Shown here piece after piece: positions 17,667 to 26,378 of a stretch of 64,000 nt of DNA. The number at the start of each line of letters is the position of its first letter. Within the stretch, counting starts at the first letter, position 1. The notes below the pieces were generated by a model, which was not told the origin of the DNA, searched no databases, and saw nothing but the letters and a program-made list of their open reading frames with translations. The translations under genes and the position numbers were made by a program. Source of the stretch: Planctomycetota bacterium (lineage in GTDB: Bacteria; Planctomycetota; Phycisphaerae; Phycisphaerales; UBA1924); assembly GCA_017303555.1 (NCBI GenBank), contig JAFLCN010000014.1, positions 38,082 through 102,081 of the forward strand, in the 5' to 3' direction.

Positions 17667-17882
17667 TTACTTCTCTTCCTTGCGGGTGAAGTACTCACCC
17701 GTGGTTGCCAGGCGGCGGTTGAGGCTCTTGCGGGCGGCGCGCCGGCGACGCTCGCTGGGCTTCTCGTAGAATTCCTTGCGCCGGATGTCCTTGATCAGGC
17801 CTTCCTTCTCGCAAAGCTTCTTGAAGCGGCGCATCATCTGTTCGACCGTTTCGCCGCTGCGTGATTTGACCCGAATCGCCAT
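17667..17882 (-). CDS. rpsU: 30S ribosomal protein bS21
   Basis: A 71-residue, very basic protein of the small ribosomal subunit, where it sits near the 16S 3' end and mRNA exit channel. The family is clear from MAIRVKSRSGETVEQMMRRF, KLCEKEGLIKDIRRKEFYEKPSERRRR and the C-terminal KSLNRRLATT. The ATG at 17882 follows GAGGTTCGG; the frame is open far upstream but that part has no similarity. It lies alone, with its own terminator, between hppA and a divergent lipoprotein gene. In some phyla bS21 controls use of the anti-Shine-Dalgarno; see the 16S-complementary RNA elsewhere in the window. Confidence 0.96.
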   Translation of the reverse strand: MAIRVKSRSGETVEQMMRRFKKLCEKEGLIKDIRRKEFYEKPSERRRRAARKSLNRRLATTGEYFTRKEEK

Positions 17883-18115
17883 CCGAACCTCGCTCTGTGC
17901 TGAGACTTCTGCCGCCCCTCGCCTCGCAACCGATTGCGGGCGTGCGGCCTGAATTTCTTTCCCCTGGTGGTTTTGGGGTCGGGATAATAGAACCCTGACC
18001 CCCTCGTTTTCAAACCCTGCCGTGCACGGTCCGGGTTCATTTCGTACCATGGGGCCCGTTCGGGTCGGCATGGTCGCCGGCCGACGGGAGCGATCCGGCC
18101 ATTCTGGAAGTCAAC

Positions 18116-18550
18116 ATGCCATCGTCTTTGAGCGGAAACGGGCTTTTTCGGGCTTTGAGGTTCGCGGTCGCCGGTCTCGGGATCGGGGCGGCAGCCCTCG
18201 GTCTTGGTTGCGAAACGTACTCCAAGGTGCAGGGGAAGGCCGGGGAGATCATCGCCAATTACAAGGCCGGAACGCTCCACGCGACCCTGAACGCGACCCC
18301 GGGGGCGGTGCTCGCGGCGTCGGAACAAACGCTTCGGGACCGGGGGTACTCGATCGAGCAGAACGCAACGACCGAGGAGCAGGGGGGCCTTTTCGCCCGC
18401 CCACCGGCGTACAACCTCGGCCGCACGATCCGCATCGTTGTCAGTCCCACGACCAGCGATGGATCAAATCTTGCCATCACGACAAACCCGTGGGATGAGT
18501 CCCTGGCGCGGATCACGCTGGACGGCATTCTGGAGCGGATGGGGATGTGA
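18116..18550 (+). CDS. DUF3568-like lipoprotein
   Basis: A 144-residue predicted lipoprotein. The N-terminus has a hydrophobic stretch ending in the lipobox LGLG-Cys (Cys at about residue 32). The mature part contains ATLNATPGAVLAASEQTLRDRGYSIEQ and IRIVVSPTTSDGSNLAITTNP, a pattern seen in small DUF3568-type lipoproteins with a two-strand/helix fold of unknown job. It faces outward from the membrane. The start ATG lies 23 codons from the core hydrophobic region; no strong ribosome site is seen. It converges on the citrate synthase gene. Confidence 0.7.
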   Translation: MPSSLSGNGLFRALRFAVAGLGIGAAALGLGCETYSKVQGKAGEIIANYKAGTLHATLNATPGAVLAASEQTLRDRGYSIEQNATTEEQGGLFARPPAYNLGRTIRIVVSPTTSDGSNLAITTNPWDESLARITLDGILERMGM

Positions 18551-18558
18551 GAAAGAGG

Positions 18559-18690
18559 CAGCTGTCAGCTGACAGCTTTCAGCCATCAGCCGGAAAAGGC
18601 AAGCACGTCACGATTGCCATACGGCAATCGCTGCGGTGCCTTGTATTTTTCTGGCTGAGAGCTGACAGCTAACCGCTGAAAGCTCTCCTC
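18559..18690. repeat. Heptamer-type tandem repeats and nested hairpin between convergent genes
   Basis: Left block 18559-18592 reads as 7-base units TCAGCTG, ACAGCTT, TCAGCCA, TCAGCCG; right block 18652-18687 is the inverted counterpart (GGCTGAG, AGCTGAC, AGCTAAC). Between them CGATTGCC-ATAC-GGCAATCG (18611-18630) is a perfect hairpin nested in AAGGCA...TGCCTT. The region may serve as a bidirectional terminator, but it also belongs to the window's family of degenerate short tandem repeats. Confidence 0.75.
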
Positions 18691-18694
18691 CCTC

Positions 18695-19852
18695 TCACCG
18701 CTTCTCAATCGGCGTATACGCGACATTGTGAGGCCCGGTGTAATCCGCATCCGGCCGGAAGAGGCGGTTGTCGCCGAGCTGCTCGATGCAGTGCGCCGCC
18801 CAGCCGCCCACGCGGGCGATGACGAAGCTTGGCGTGAACAGATCGAGCGGCAGGCCGATGCAGTGGTACGTCGTCGCGCTGTAGAAATCGACGTTCGGGT
18901 AGATGCCCTTCGCGGCCTTCTCGCGGGTCATCACGGCCTCGATCGCCGTGCTCTTCTCGAAGAGCGGCATGTTGCCCGTGTCCTGAGCGAGCTGCTTGGC
19001 GAGCACCTTCAGGTGCGTCGCGCGCGGGTCGTACGCCTTGTAGATGCGATGGCCGAAGCCGGGGATCTTGTCCTTCTTGGCGAGCTTGTCCTGGATGAAC
19101 TTCTCGCAGTCGGCGACGGTGGGGATCTGGTTGAGCATCCGCATCACGCCCTCGTTCGCGCCGCCGTGGAGCGGGCCGCGGAGCGAGCCGATCGCGCCGG
19201 TGATGGCGGAATAGATGTCGCTCTCGGTCGAAATCAGCACGCGGGCCGTGAAGGTGCTGTTGTTGAAACCGTGATCGGCGTGCAGGACGAGGCAGACATC
19301 CATCGCCGTGGTCATCGCGGCGGTCGGCTTCTTTCCGTTCAGCATGTACAGGAAGTTCTCGGCGAGGCCGAGGTTCTTGTCCGGACGGATGAACGGCTTG
19401 CCCTGGCGGTACTGATGGAAATACGCGAGCAGCGTCGGCACCTGCGCGAGGATCGACATGGCCTTGTCGCGGATCGATGGGATGTCGATCGCGTTCGGCT
19501 TGGGATCGTGCAGCCCCAGGGAGGAAACGAGCGTGCGGATGGCGTGCATCGGCTCCGCGGTCTTGGGGAACGTGTGCAGGAGTTCTTCGACGCCCTTGGG
19601 GATGTCGTAGCGCGAACGCACCGCGTGCTCGAACTCGGCGAGCTCGGGCTTGCGGGGCAGGCGCCCGTTCCAGAGGAAGAAGACGGTTTCTTCGAATGAC
19701 GAGTGCGTCGCGAGCTCGCCAATCGGGATGCCGACGTATTCGAGGACGCCCTTTTCACCGTCGATGAACGACATCTTGGTCTGTGCCGCGACCACGCCTT
19801 CGAGTCCCTTGGAAAACTTCGGGGCGGATGGGATGGTGGAGGTCGAAGTCAT
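18695..19852 (-). CDS. gltA: Citrate synthase
   Basis: A 385-residue enzyme that condenses acetyl-CoA and oxaloacetate to citrate, the entry to the TCA cycle. Family motifs include GIPIGELATHSSFEETVFFLWNG in the small domain, LHADHGFNNSTFTARV, the active-site region GPLHGGANEGVM, GFGHRIYKAYDPRA and the catalytic Asp segment NVDFYSA. Its length fits the short dimeric class, which also includes 2-methylcitrate synthases; the two cannot be separated by eye. ATG 19852 is used; an upstream in-frame start would add 14 residues with no similarity. Confidence 0.92.
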   Translation of the reverse strand: MTSTSTIPSAPKFSKGLEGVVAAQTKMSFIDGEKGVLEYVGIPIGELATHSSFEETVFFLWNGRLPRKPELAEFEHAVRSRYDIPKGVEELLHTFPKTAEPMHAIRTLVSSLGLHDPKPNAIDIPSIRDKAMSILAQVPTLLAYFHQYRQGKPFIRPDKNLGLAENFLYMLNGKKPTAAMTTAMDVCLVLHADHGFNNSTFTARVLISTESDIYSAITGAIGSLRGPLHGGANEGVMRMLNQIPTVADCEKFIQDKLAKKDKIPGFGHRIYKAYDPRATHLKVLAKQLAQDTGNMPLFEKSTAIEAVMTREKAAKGIYPNVDFYSATTYHCIGLPLDLFTPSFVIARVGGWAAHCIEQLGDNRLFRPDADYTGPHNVAYTPIEKR

Positions 19853-20065
19853 GGAAGTGGTTCCGGCGGATCGAGGTGACGGAAAATGGAACAAAGACCC
19901 GGAGAATGCCGGGAAATCCCGGCAGCCCTCGGGCGCTCACGGAAGGGAGGGGACTATAGAAACCGCCCCCGCGCACGGCCAACACGCTTGCGCTCGGAGC
20001 ATCGAGATTTCTGCCGGATTTCCGCCCGTGCGGGATACGCGGTTCGGCGTCTCATACCATCCCGC

Positions 20066-21280
20066 GTGATTTTCCCGATCGGCACCGACCGCCCGCTTCA
20101 ACGCCCGACCCTCATCAACCACCTGCTCGTCCTTCTGAACCTCTTTGCTTTCTGCATTGTGGTCGTCGGGACGGGGATGCAGGGTGACGCGTACGAATGG
20201 GTCGTCGAGACTTTCGGGGTGAGCCGCGAGCACCACCAGTGGTGGCGGTTTATCACCTACGGGTTCATCCACTCCGGTCCGATGCACCTCATCGGAAACC
20301 TGGTCGTCCTGTGGGTTTTCGGGCCCAACGTCGAGGACCGCTTCGGGCGGCTCGGCTACCTCGTCTTCTACATCTGCGGCGGCGCCATCGCCGGGCTGGC
20401 CCACCTGCTTTCGGGACCGGCGATTGTCATCGGAGCCTCGGGGGCAATCTCGGCCGTGACCGGCGCGTTCCTTGTCCTCTTCCCGCGCACTGTTGTCCGC
20501 ACGTTTATTTTCTTCTTCCTGGTCGGATTCTTCAATATCCCCGCGATCTGGTTCATCTGCTTCGCGATCGCTCGTGATGCGCTCGGCGCCGGCATGGGCG
20601 GCTCGAACGTCTCGTACGCGGCCCACTTCGGGGGCTACATCTTCGGGTTCTCGGTCGCCATGCTGCTCCTGGTGACCGGCGTGCTCGCCCGCGAGGACTA
20701 CGACCTTTTTTACATGTTCCGCCAGATTCGACGCAGGCAGGAGATGCAGAACGCGATCCGAGATGCGCAGCAGCGCCTCCGTGCCGAGCCGGGCAAGGGG
20801 CGCGAGGTCGTGATCGAAGTTCCCGAGGTTCCGGTCGAGATCGCCCAGGCACGGGCGGCGCTCTCACGCGCAATCTCGGCCAACGACCGCACAAGTCTCC
20901 CCGCGTTGTATGCGACGCTGCTCGCGGCCGTGGAAGCGGGCCGAAAAATCAACGCCGGCATCCCGCAATCGCTCGAGGTGCTCTCGAGCCGCGCCCAGCT
21001 CGATCTCGCCAATCGCCTGTTCGAGGCGGGTGAACGCGCCAGCGCCGCCAGGGCCTACCGCGGCTTCCTTTCGCTCTACGAAAAGGACGCCGAGTCGGGT
21101 GTCGTGCGTGTCATGCTCGCCCTGCTGATGGTTCGCTACCTCGAACAGCAGCAACAGGCCCGGTCATTGCTGGAATCCGCCATCGCGGCGCTCAAGGACA
21201 AGGACCTCGAACACACCGAGCTGGCCCGTTCCCTGCTCAGCGAAATCGATCGCACGCCCGCGAAGCCGACGGGAGCCTGA
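20066..21280 (+). CDS. Rhomboid-family intramembrane serine protease with TPR-like C-terminus
   Basis: A 404-residue membrane protease that cleaves within or near membrane helices. The start VIFPIGTDRPLQRPTLINHLLVLLN is typical of long bacterial rhomboids. Key elements are HQWWRFITYGFIHSGPMHLIGNLVVLWVFG (His and Asn in helix 2), GASGAISAVTGAF with the catalytic Ser, and SYAAHFGGYIFGF with the catalytic His. After six helices there is a soluble part rich in Ala/Arg helices (QIRRRQEMQNAIRDAQQRLRAE; RAYRGFLSLYEKDAESG) resembling tetratricopeptides. GTG 20066 gives the conserved beginning. It is followed 3 bp later by trpF. Confidence 0.9.
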   Translation: MIFPIGTDRPLQRPTLINHLLVLLNLFAFCIVVVGTGMQGDAYEWVVETFGVSREHHQWWRFITYGFIHSGPMHLIGNLVVLWVFGPNVEDRFGRLGYLVFYICGGAIAGLAHLLSGPAIVIGASGAISAVTGAFLVLFPRTVVRTFIFFFLVGFFNIPAIWFICFAIARDALGAGMGGSNVSYAAHFGGYIFGFSVAMLLLVTGVLAREDYDLFYMFRQIRRRQEMQNAIRDAQQRLRAEPGKGREVVIEVPEVPVEIAQARAALSRAISANDRTSLPALYATLLAAVEAGRKINAGIPQSLEVLSSRAQLDLANRLFEAGERASAARAYRGFLSLYEKDAESGVVRVMLALLMVRYLEQQQQARSLLESAIAALKDKDLEHTELARSLLSEIDRTPAKPTGA

Positions 21281-21283
21281 AGC

Positions 21284-21949
21284 ATGAGCCGCACCCGCAT
21301 CAAGATCTGCGGCATACGCGACATCGACTCCGCTTTCGCCGCTGTCGAGGCCGGCGCGGATGCGATCGGCTTCATCTTCGTCCGCTCCAGCCCGCGATAC
21401 ATCGAGCCCGAGGCCGCGGCAGAGATCATGGCCTCGCTCCCGCCCCTGGTTTCCACCGTCGGGGTGTTCATGAACATGCCGATCGACGGCTTCAGCGATA
21501 TCGAAGAGGCGTGCCCGACAACCTGCACGCAGCTCCACGGCGACGAAAACGCCGAACTCATCGCGGCCTGCTCGCCGGTGATCAAGGGCGTGCGATTCGC
21601 CCCGGGCTCCATCGGCAAGGATCTTGCACGCTTTGATGCGGACGACAATGTCGAGGCGATCCTGATCGACGGTCCTTCACCCGGCGCAGGCGTGCCGTTC
21701 CAGTGGGCCGATCTGACGCCGCACACGGATTCGGTTTCCAAGCCGATCTTCATCGCCGGCGGGCTCAACCCGGACAACGTCGCCGACGCGATCGCCGAGC
21801 TGCGCCCCTTCGCGGTGGACGTTTCCAGCGGCGTTGAGCGCGAGCGGGGCGTCAAGGATCATGATCTCATCCGGGCATTCTGCCACGCCGTGCGCCGGGC
21901 TGATGCGAAAGTCGATGATGCAGGGGGGGGCGGACGAACCCCATGCTGA
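21284..21949 (+). CDS. trpF: Phosphoribosylanthranilate isomerase
   Basis: A 221-residue TIM-barrel enzyme of tryptophan synthesis, converting N-(5'-phosphoribosyl)anthranilate to the carboxyphenylamino-deoxyribulose phosphate. KICGIRD carries the catalytic Cys (residue 9), followed by GADAIGFIFVRSSPRYI, TQLHGDE, ILIDGPSPGAG with the catalytic Asp, and the phosphate-binding FIAGGLNPDNVADAI and VDVSSGVE. No other trp gene is in the window, so the pathway is dispersed. It is separated from the rhomboid gene by 3 bp and overlaps the peroxiredoxin gene by 7 bp. Confidence 0.95.
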   Translation: MSRTRIKICGIRDIDSAFAAVEAGADAIGFIFVRSSPRYIEPEAAAEIMASLPPLVSTVGVFMNMPIDGFSDIEEACPTTCTQLHGDENAELIAACSPVIKGVRFAPGSIGKDLARFDADDNVEAILIDGPSPGAGVPFQWADLTPHTDSVSKPIFIAGGLNPDNVADAIAELRPFAVDVSSGVERERGVKDHDLIRAFCHAVRRADAKVDDAGGGGRTPC

Positions 21950-22425
21950 ACATCGGCGATGCAGCCCCGGATTTCACATTGGCAGACGACGCGGGCGCCG
22001 AAGTCTCGCTCGAAGGGCTCCTCCGCTCCGGGCCGGTCGTGCTCTATTTCTATCCGGTGGATTTCACCCCTGTTTGCACGGCCGAGGCCTGCATGTTCCG
22101 CGACTGGACCGGCCGGCTTGCCGATGCGGGCGTCCGCGTCGTCGGCATCAGCCCGCAGGGAGTCGAATCCAAGGCCCGCTTCAAGCAGAAGCACGCGCTC
22201 AACTTTCCGCTGCTCGCGGATCCGGATAAAACGGTCATCCGCGCGTACGGCGCCGCGTTCCTGTTCGGCCTGTTCACCCGGCGCGTGACGTACCTGATCG
22301 AGCCCGGTCCGCCGGGCAACCCCGGTGTGGTCGCGGATCGCGCCGTTGCGGACGTGACGGTCGGGCCGCACGAGGCGTTTGTGCAGCGTGTGCTGGAGCG
22401 CCGTTCACCCGGCGTGCGACACTGA
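21943..22425 (+). CDS. bcp: Peroxiredoxin, Bcp type
   Basis: A 160-residue thiol peroxidase that reduces hydroperoxides. It has the thioredoxin fold with GDAAPDFTLADDAG, the active site VDFTPVCTAEACMFRD (peroxidatic Cys and, 5 residues later, the resolving Cys typical of Bcp/PrxQ) and VVGISPQGVESKARFKQKHALNFPLLAD. The C-terminal part is a normal PrxQ end with a short basic tail. Its start overlaps the trpF stop region by 7 bases. It converges on pdeM, overlapping its end by about 21 bp. Confidence 0.93.
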   Translation: MLNIGDAAPDFTLADDAGAEVSLEGLLRSGPVVLYFYPVDFTPVCTAEACMFRDWTGRLADAGVRVVGISPQGVESKARFKQKHALNFPLLADPDKTVIRAYGAAFLFGLFTRRVTYLIEPGPPGNPGVVADRAVADVTVGPHEAFVQRVLERRSPGVRH

Positions 22426-23136
22426 CCGCTGCCCGCCCCGGGCGAATCGGACCGCGGGTGTGTTCTCCGAGACATCGATCACCGCATCGTCGGCGATCGC
22501 AAAGACACGGTCGCCCGGCTCGGGCCTGATGGTCGCGCCGGCCGACATCCCGCTGAACGCCGGAAGCAGGGCCGTCGTCCGCCCGAAGCAGAAGCAGGGC
22601 AAGCGCAGCGAATCGCCGCGCGTCCGGAGATTCACCAGCGGATGGATGTGCCCGCACCACACCATGATCGCGCCATCCGCGCCCGGTGCCGACGCCGGCT
22701 CGTGCGTGAAAGCAAACGGCGGCTCGACGACAATCGTCTCGTGCACGAGCAGGTTCCATTCCTTGACGACCAGATGCAGTCTCCGATCGTGGTTTCCGGG
22801 CACAAGCTCGACCGGAATCTGAACTTCCGCGCGCCACGCCGCCACTCGCTCGATCATCGAGGTCGTCAATCCGGCCGGCGCGTGAAGCAGGTCTCCAAGC
22901 ACCAGGATCCTCTTCGCTCCGGTCGCGCGCGCAATCCGCGCGAGGCGATCGAGCGGTTCATCCAGGCTCGCGCTCGCCGCCGCGTCGCCGATCGGCTTTC
23001 CTTCCGCCTGCCAGGCGTGCTGACGGCCCAGGTGAAGATCCGCCACCAGCAGCGTGCCGCTCGCGGGGAGATACGCCGCGCGCTCCGGCAGCAGCTCGAC
23101 ATCTTCACCCGCAACCTGGATCTCGATCGACTTCAT
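22405..23136 (-). CDS. pdeM: Ligase-associated DNA damage response phosphoesterase PdeM
   Basis: A 243-residue calcineurin-like metallophosphoesterase. Metal-binding motifs are in order: LLVADLHLGRQHAW (DxH), LVLGDLLHAP (GD), VPGNHDRRL (GNHD) and VWCGHIHPLV (GHxH). The match to the ligase-associated group (TIGR04123-like) comes from length, the start and the neighbour. The ATG at 23136 overlaps the stop of the helicase gene as ATGA, so it is the second gene of that unit. In other genomes helicase and PdeM sit with an ATP-dependent DNA ligase and an exonuclease; neither is here. Confidence 0.88.
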   Translation of the reverse strand: MKSIEIQVAGEDVELLPERAAYLPASGTLLVADLHLGRQHAWQAEGKPIGDAAASASLDEPLDRLARIARATGAKRILVLGDLLHAPAGLTTSMIERVAAWRAEVQIPVELVPGNHDRRLHLVVKEWNLLVHETIVVEPPFAFTHEPASAPGADGAIMVWCGHIHPLVNLRTRGDSLRLPCFCFGRTTALLPAFSGMSAGATIRPEPGDRVFAIADDAVIDVSENTPAVRFARGGQRSVSHAG

Positions 23137-25772
23137 CGCTTCCGCCCCTTCCCGCCCGGTTCCGTTTCCCACTCCACCTGCATCCGCTCGATCCGCGCCA
23201 GCAACGGCTCGGTCGACATCTGCCCCGAAACCCGCTCGACGATCAGCGGCAACGCCAGCGGCGTGGGCATCGAGGTCGGCACAATCCGGATGCGCGCGTC
23301 CCGCAACCGCTTCAGAACCCGCGCCAGCCGCGTTTCCTCAAACTGCTTTTCGAGCACCTCTCGCCTGGCCTGATGCAGAAGCAAATTGCCCGGGTCAAAC
23401 TCCCGCAGCACATCGTAGAGCAGCCCCGCGCTCGCCTGCGTCTGGCGGCCCGATTTCTTCGCGCCCGGATACGTCTGGTTCACAAGCCCCGACACCCGCG
23501 CGACCTCGCGGAACTGAATCTTGGCCAATTCGGCCATGTTAACGCTTTCATTTGTGTCTTCGAGAACCCGCTCGATTGAAAAAAGCACCTTTCCATCCCG
23601 CGGACCGATCTCGATCGGAGAAGGCGACAGCAACTCAAACCCGTAGTCGTTTGCCGAGAGCGTGAATGTCGCGGGAGAGCGCCGGGCCAGCCGGAGCGCG
23701 CACAGCGCCGCAAGCCCGGTGTGCACGAGCCGCCCGTCGAACGGAAACACAAACAAGTGATATCCCTCGTTTGTTTCCACCGATTCGATCAGCAACTCAT
23801 CGGCACGGGGTATCGCAGAAAGGTGGGCTTGGGCGCGAATCAGGCTCGCCGCCGCACGCAGCTCGACCGAATCGAGCAGCCCCTCCCGCGCATGCTCCAA
23901 CGTCAACCGCACCGACTCGCCCAGCGATTCCGAGATCGGCAGCTTCGTTCCCGCCCAGTGCGGCGTTCGGCTCGTCTTCCCCGATGCCCGTTTCACATAC
24001 GCCACCATGTCGCGCAGCCCGACAAACGTCAGCAGCCTGCCCGCAAAGAACAGCTTGTCGCCCGCCCGCAGATTCGCAACGAAGTACTCCTCGATCGATC
24101 CGATCCGCCGCCCGCCAACCAGGCACAGATCGACGATCGCCTCTCCAACGATCGTGCCCACATTCAGCCTGTGCAGATGCGCAATCCGCTTGTCGGGCAC
24201 TGTTGCCCGGTCATCGATCATGTGAACCTTGTGATAGTGGGGGTACGCACGCAGCGTCTCTCCGCCGCGGCAGACCAAATCCAGCGCCCAATCAAACTCC
24301 TCGCGCGTCAAGTTGCCGAACGAAGTCGAACCTCGCACCTCGTCGTAAAAGTCATCGGGCACAAAGCCGCCGCCGAGCGCACACGTCACCATGTGCTGCG
24401 CCAGCACATCGAGCGGCTTACGTACTGCAGAGCGAGCCTCGATTCGCCCATCCGCGATCGCCCGCTTCGCGGCATCCAGTTCGATCAATTCAAGCGCGTG
24501 TGTGGGGACGCACGTGATGTGGCACGGCGCGCCGGGCCGGTGGCTCGCACGTCCGGCCCGCTGCAGGAGCCGCGCGATTCCCTTGACCGAGCCGATCTGG
24601 ATCACCCGCTCAACCGGCGCGAAATCGACGCCAAGGTCGAGCGAACTCGTTGCGACGGCAAGCTTGATCGACCCATCCTTCAGCCCCGCCTCGGCACGCT
24701 CGCGATCGCTCTTGTCGATCGAGCCGTGGTGCAGCGCCATCTGCTCGGCCCATTCCGGCTTGGCGTGCAGAATCGCCTGATACCAAAGTTCGGATTGCGC
24801 CCGGGTGTTCGTGAAGATGAGCGTGGACTTCGCGGGATCGATCGTCTCGATCACGCGGGGCAGCATCGCCATCCCCATAAATCCCGCCCACGGCAGCCGC
24901 TGTCCGGCGTGCGGCAGCAAAGCCTCGACCGTCACTTCCCGTGCGATGCTCCCCCGCACGATCACCGGAGCCGGAGCATTGGAGCCGACCAGCACCCGCG
25001 CCGCCTCTTCAAGATTCGGAAGCGTCGCGGACAATCCCCACGTCCGCGCCTTCGGCGCAAACGTGCGCAACCGAGCCAGACACAATTCAACTTGCGTTCC
25101 CCGTTTGCTCGTCAGTAACTCGTGCCACTCGTCGGCGATCACCGCCGCCAGATCGGCGAAGAGCTCCGAAGCATTCTCACGCGTCAGCAGCAAGCAAAGG
25201 CTCTCCGGCGTCGTGATCAGAACGTCCGGCAGCCGCTGCTTCTGCTTCGCTCGCACCGATTGCTTCGTGTCACCCGTGCGGCTCTCAACCAGAAACGGCA
25301 GGTCCATCTCTTCGATCGGCGCCCGAAGCGCCAGCTCGATATCACGCGACACAGCCCGTAACGGGGTGATGTACAGAATCCGCAGCGACTTTGGGCGGAG
25401 CTCGAAATCCGCACCCGACGCGCCCGCTCTCCGCTCGTCGATCAGCGCCGACAAAGGCCCGAGGTAGGCCCCAAACGTCTTCCCCGCGCCCGTCGGAACC
25501 TGAATCAGCCCATCGCGTCCCGCGCGAAAGGCCGCCCATGCCTCTCTCTGAAACGGCCACGCCTCCCAACCCCGCGCTCCGAACCAGCGTCCGATTGCAT
25601 CCAGCCCGTCCGAAGCGCCCTCCCAGATGCTCGATACGCCCGGAGCACGCCGGATCACACGCGACTTCTTCGCAGCCGCCGGCGCAGTCAATGCACGCAG
25701 CTGCTTCCCCAGCCCGCCTGAAGTCCTGCGAGGCGGCGGATTCTCCGCTGGTTGGCTCCCGACTTCCAGCAA
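23133..25772 (-). CDS. Ligase-associated DEXH-box helicase (Lhr-like)
   Basis: An 879-residue superfamily-2 helicase of the Lhr-Core type that acts in DNA repair with a dedicated ligase. The N-terminus has WFGARGWEAWPFQREAW. Walker A is PTGAGKTFGAYL; motif II is ADEWHELL (DEWH form); motif III is GLSATLPN; motif VI GRASHRPG lies in RLLQRAGRASHRPG. A winged-helix part and a C-terminal DNA-binding region follow (GNLTREEFDWALDLVCRGG). The start is uncertain: TTG 25772 is preceded by GGGAGGAGAGAGG, an excellent ribosome site, and TTG 25787 lies upstream of it. It is transcribed away from the divergent membrane gene. Confidence 0.92.
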   Translation of the reverse strand: MLEVGSQPAENPPPRRTSGGLGKQLRALTAPAAAKKSRVIRRAPGVSSIWEGASDGLDAIGRWFGARGWEAWPFQREAWAAFRAGRDGLIQVPTGAGKTFGAYLGPLSALIDERRAGASGADFELRPKSLRILYITPLRAVSRDIELALRAPIEEMDLPFLVESRTGDTKQSVRAKQKQRLPDVLITTPESLCLLLTRENASELFADLAAVIADEWHELLTSKRGTQVELCLARLRTFAPKARTWGLSATLPNLEEAARVLVGSNAPAPVIVRGSIAREVTVEALLPHAGQRLPWAGFMGMAMLPRVIETIDPAKSTLIFTNTRAQSELWYQAILHAKPEWAEQMALHHGSIDKSDRERAEAGLKDGSIKLAVATSSLDLGVDFAPVERVIQIGSVKGIARLLQRAGRASHRPGAPCHITCVPTHALELIELDAAKRAIADGRIEARSAVRKPLDVLAQHMVTCALGGGFVPDDFYDEVRGSTSFGNLTREEFDWALDLVCRGGETLRAYPHYHKVHMIDDRATVPDKRIAHLHRLNVGTIVGEAIVDLCLVGGRRIGSIEEYFVANLRAGDKLFFAGRLLTFVGLRDMVAYVKRASGKTSRTPHWAGTKLPISESLGESVRLTLEHAREGLLDSVELRAAASLIRAQAHLSAIPRADELLIESVETNEGYHLFVFPFDGRLVHTGLAALCALRLARRSPATFTLSANDYGFELLSPSPIEIGPRDGKVLFSIERVLEDTNESVNMAELAKIQFREVARVSGLVNQTYPGAKKSGRQTQASAGLLYDVLREFDPGNLLLHQARREVLEKQFEETRLARVLKRLRDARIRIVPTSMPTPLALPLIVERVSGQMSTEPLLARIERMQVEWETEPGGKGRKR

Positions 25773-25854
25773 CCTCTCTCCTCCCAATCTGTCGCACCCG
25801 AAGCGGTCGGAACAACGATAGTGTCCGCAACCCCCAATCAGCCGGAGCGTCCAA

Positions 25855-26328
25855 ATGAGCCTGCTCGAGTGGATTCTGATCGTTCAGTTTGCCGCAACTT
25901 CATATCTGGTTGGAGTCATATGGCTCGTCCAACTCGTGCACTATCCGATGATGGCCGAGCTCGATCCATCCTGTGCCGGCGAGAGTTGTCGCCGTCACGC
26001 CAGTCGGATCACGCCGGTTGTCGGTGTGCCCATGCTGATCGAGGCTGTTTGCGCATTGCTGCTGATTCTGCCCGGAATCTGCGCGGCCCGCGGCTCGCTT
26101 CTCGCGTGGTTCGGCTTTCTCACTGTCGGACTTCTCTGGCTCATCACGTTCTTTGTCCAGGTACCACAGCACGCCCGCCTCGCCCGCCAGGCGGGTGTCG
26201 TCGATCGTGAAGCCGTTTCACATCTCGTGAAGTGGAACTGGTTGCGGACTGCACTGTGGACGCTGCGGCTGGGCCTTGCCGCGGCGATGCTCTGCTCCGC
26301 GTTTCCCGGAATCGTCCGTCCTGGCTGA
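25855..26328 (+). CDS. Four-helix membrane protein of unknown function
   Basis: A 157-residue integral membrane protein with four hydrophobic segments (IVQFAATSYLVGVIWLVQLV; VGVPMLIEAVCALLLILPGI; LAWFGFLTVGLLWLITFFV; ALWTLRLGLAAAMLCSAF). It carries the words VHYPMM, ...HASRITPVVGVPMLIEAV and FVQVPQHARLARQ, a layout shared by small uncharacterised proteins in this phylum. No catalytic motif is evident. The ATG follows the start of the divergent helicase by about 82 bp, so the intergenic space probably holds both promoters. It lies 50 bp before the glycosyltransferase gene. Confidence 0.75.
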   Translation: MSLLEWILIVQFAATSYLVGVIWLVQLVHYPMMAELDPSCAGESCRRHASRITPVVGVPMLIEAVCALLLILPGICAARGSLLAWFGFLTVGLLWLITFFVQVPQHARLARQAGVVDREAVSHLVKWNWLRTALWTLRLGLAAAMLCSAFPGIVRPG

Positions 26329-26378
26329 ACGGGTCGCGAGTCATTCTGGTACAACATTTCCGATCCGATGGAAATGTC

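Noticed and set aside
18559..18690. CRISPR-like array
   Set aside because: Units are 7 bases and degenerate with no spacers; no cas gene in the window. The same applies to the other tandem repeats.
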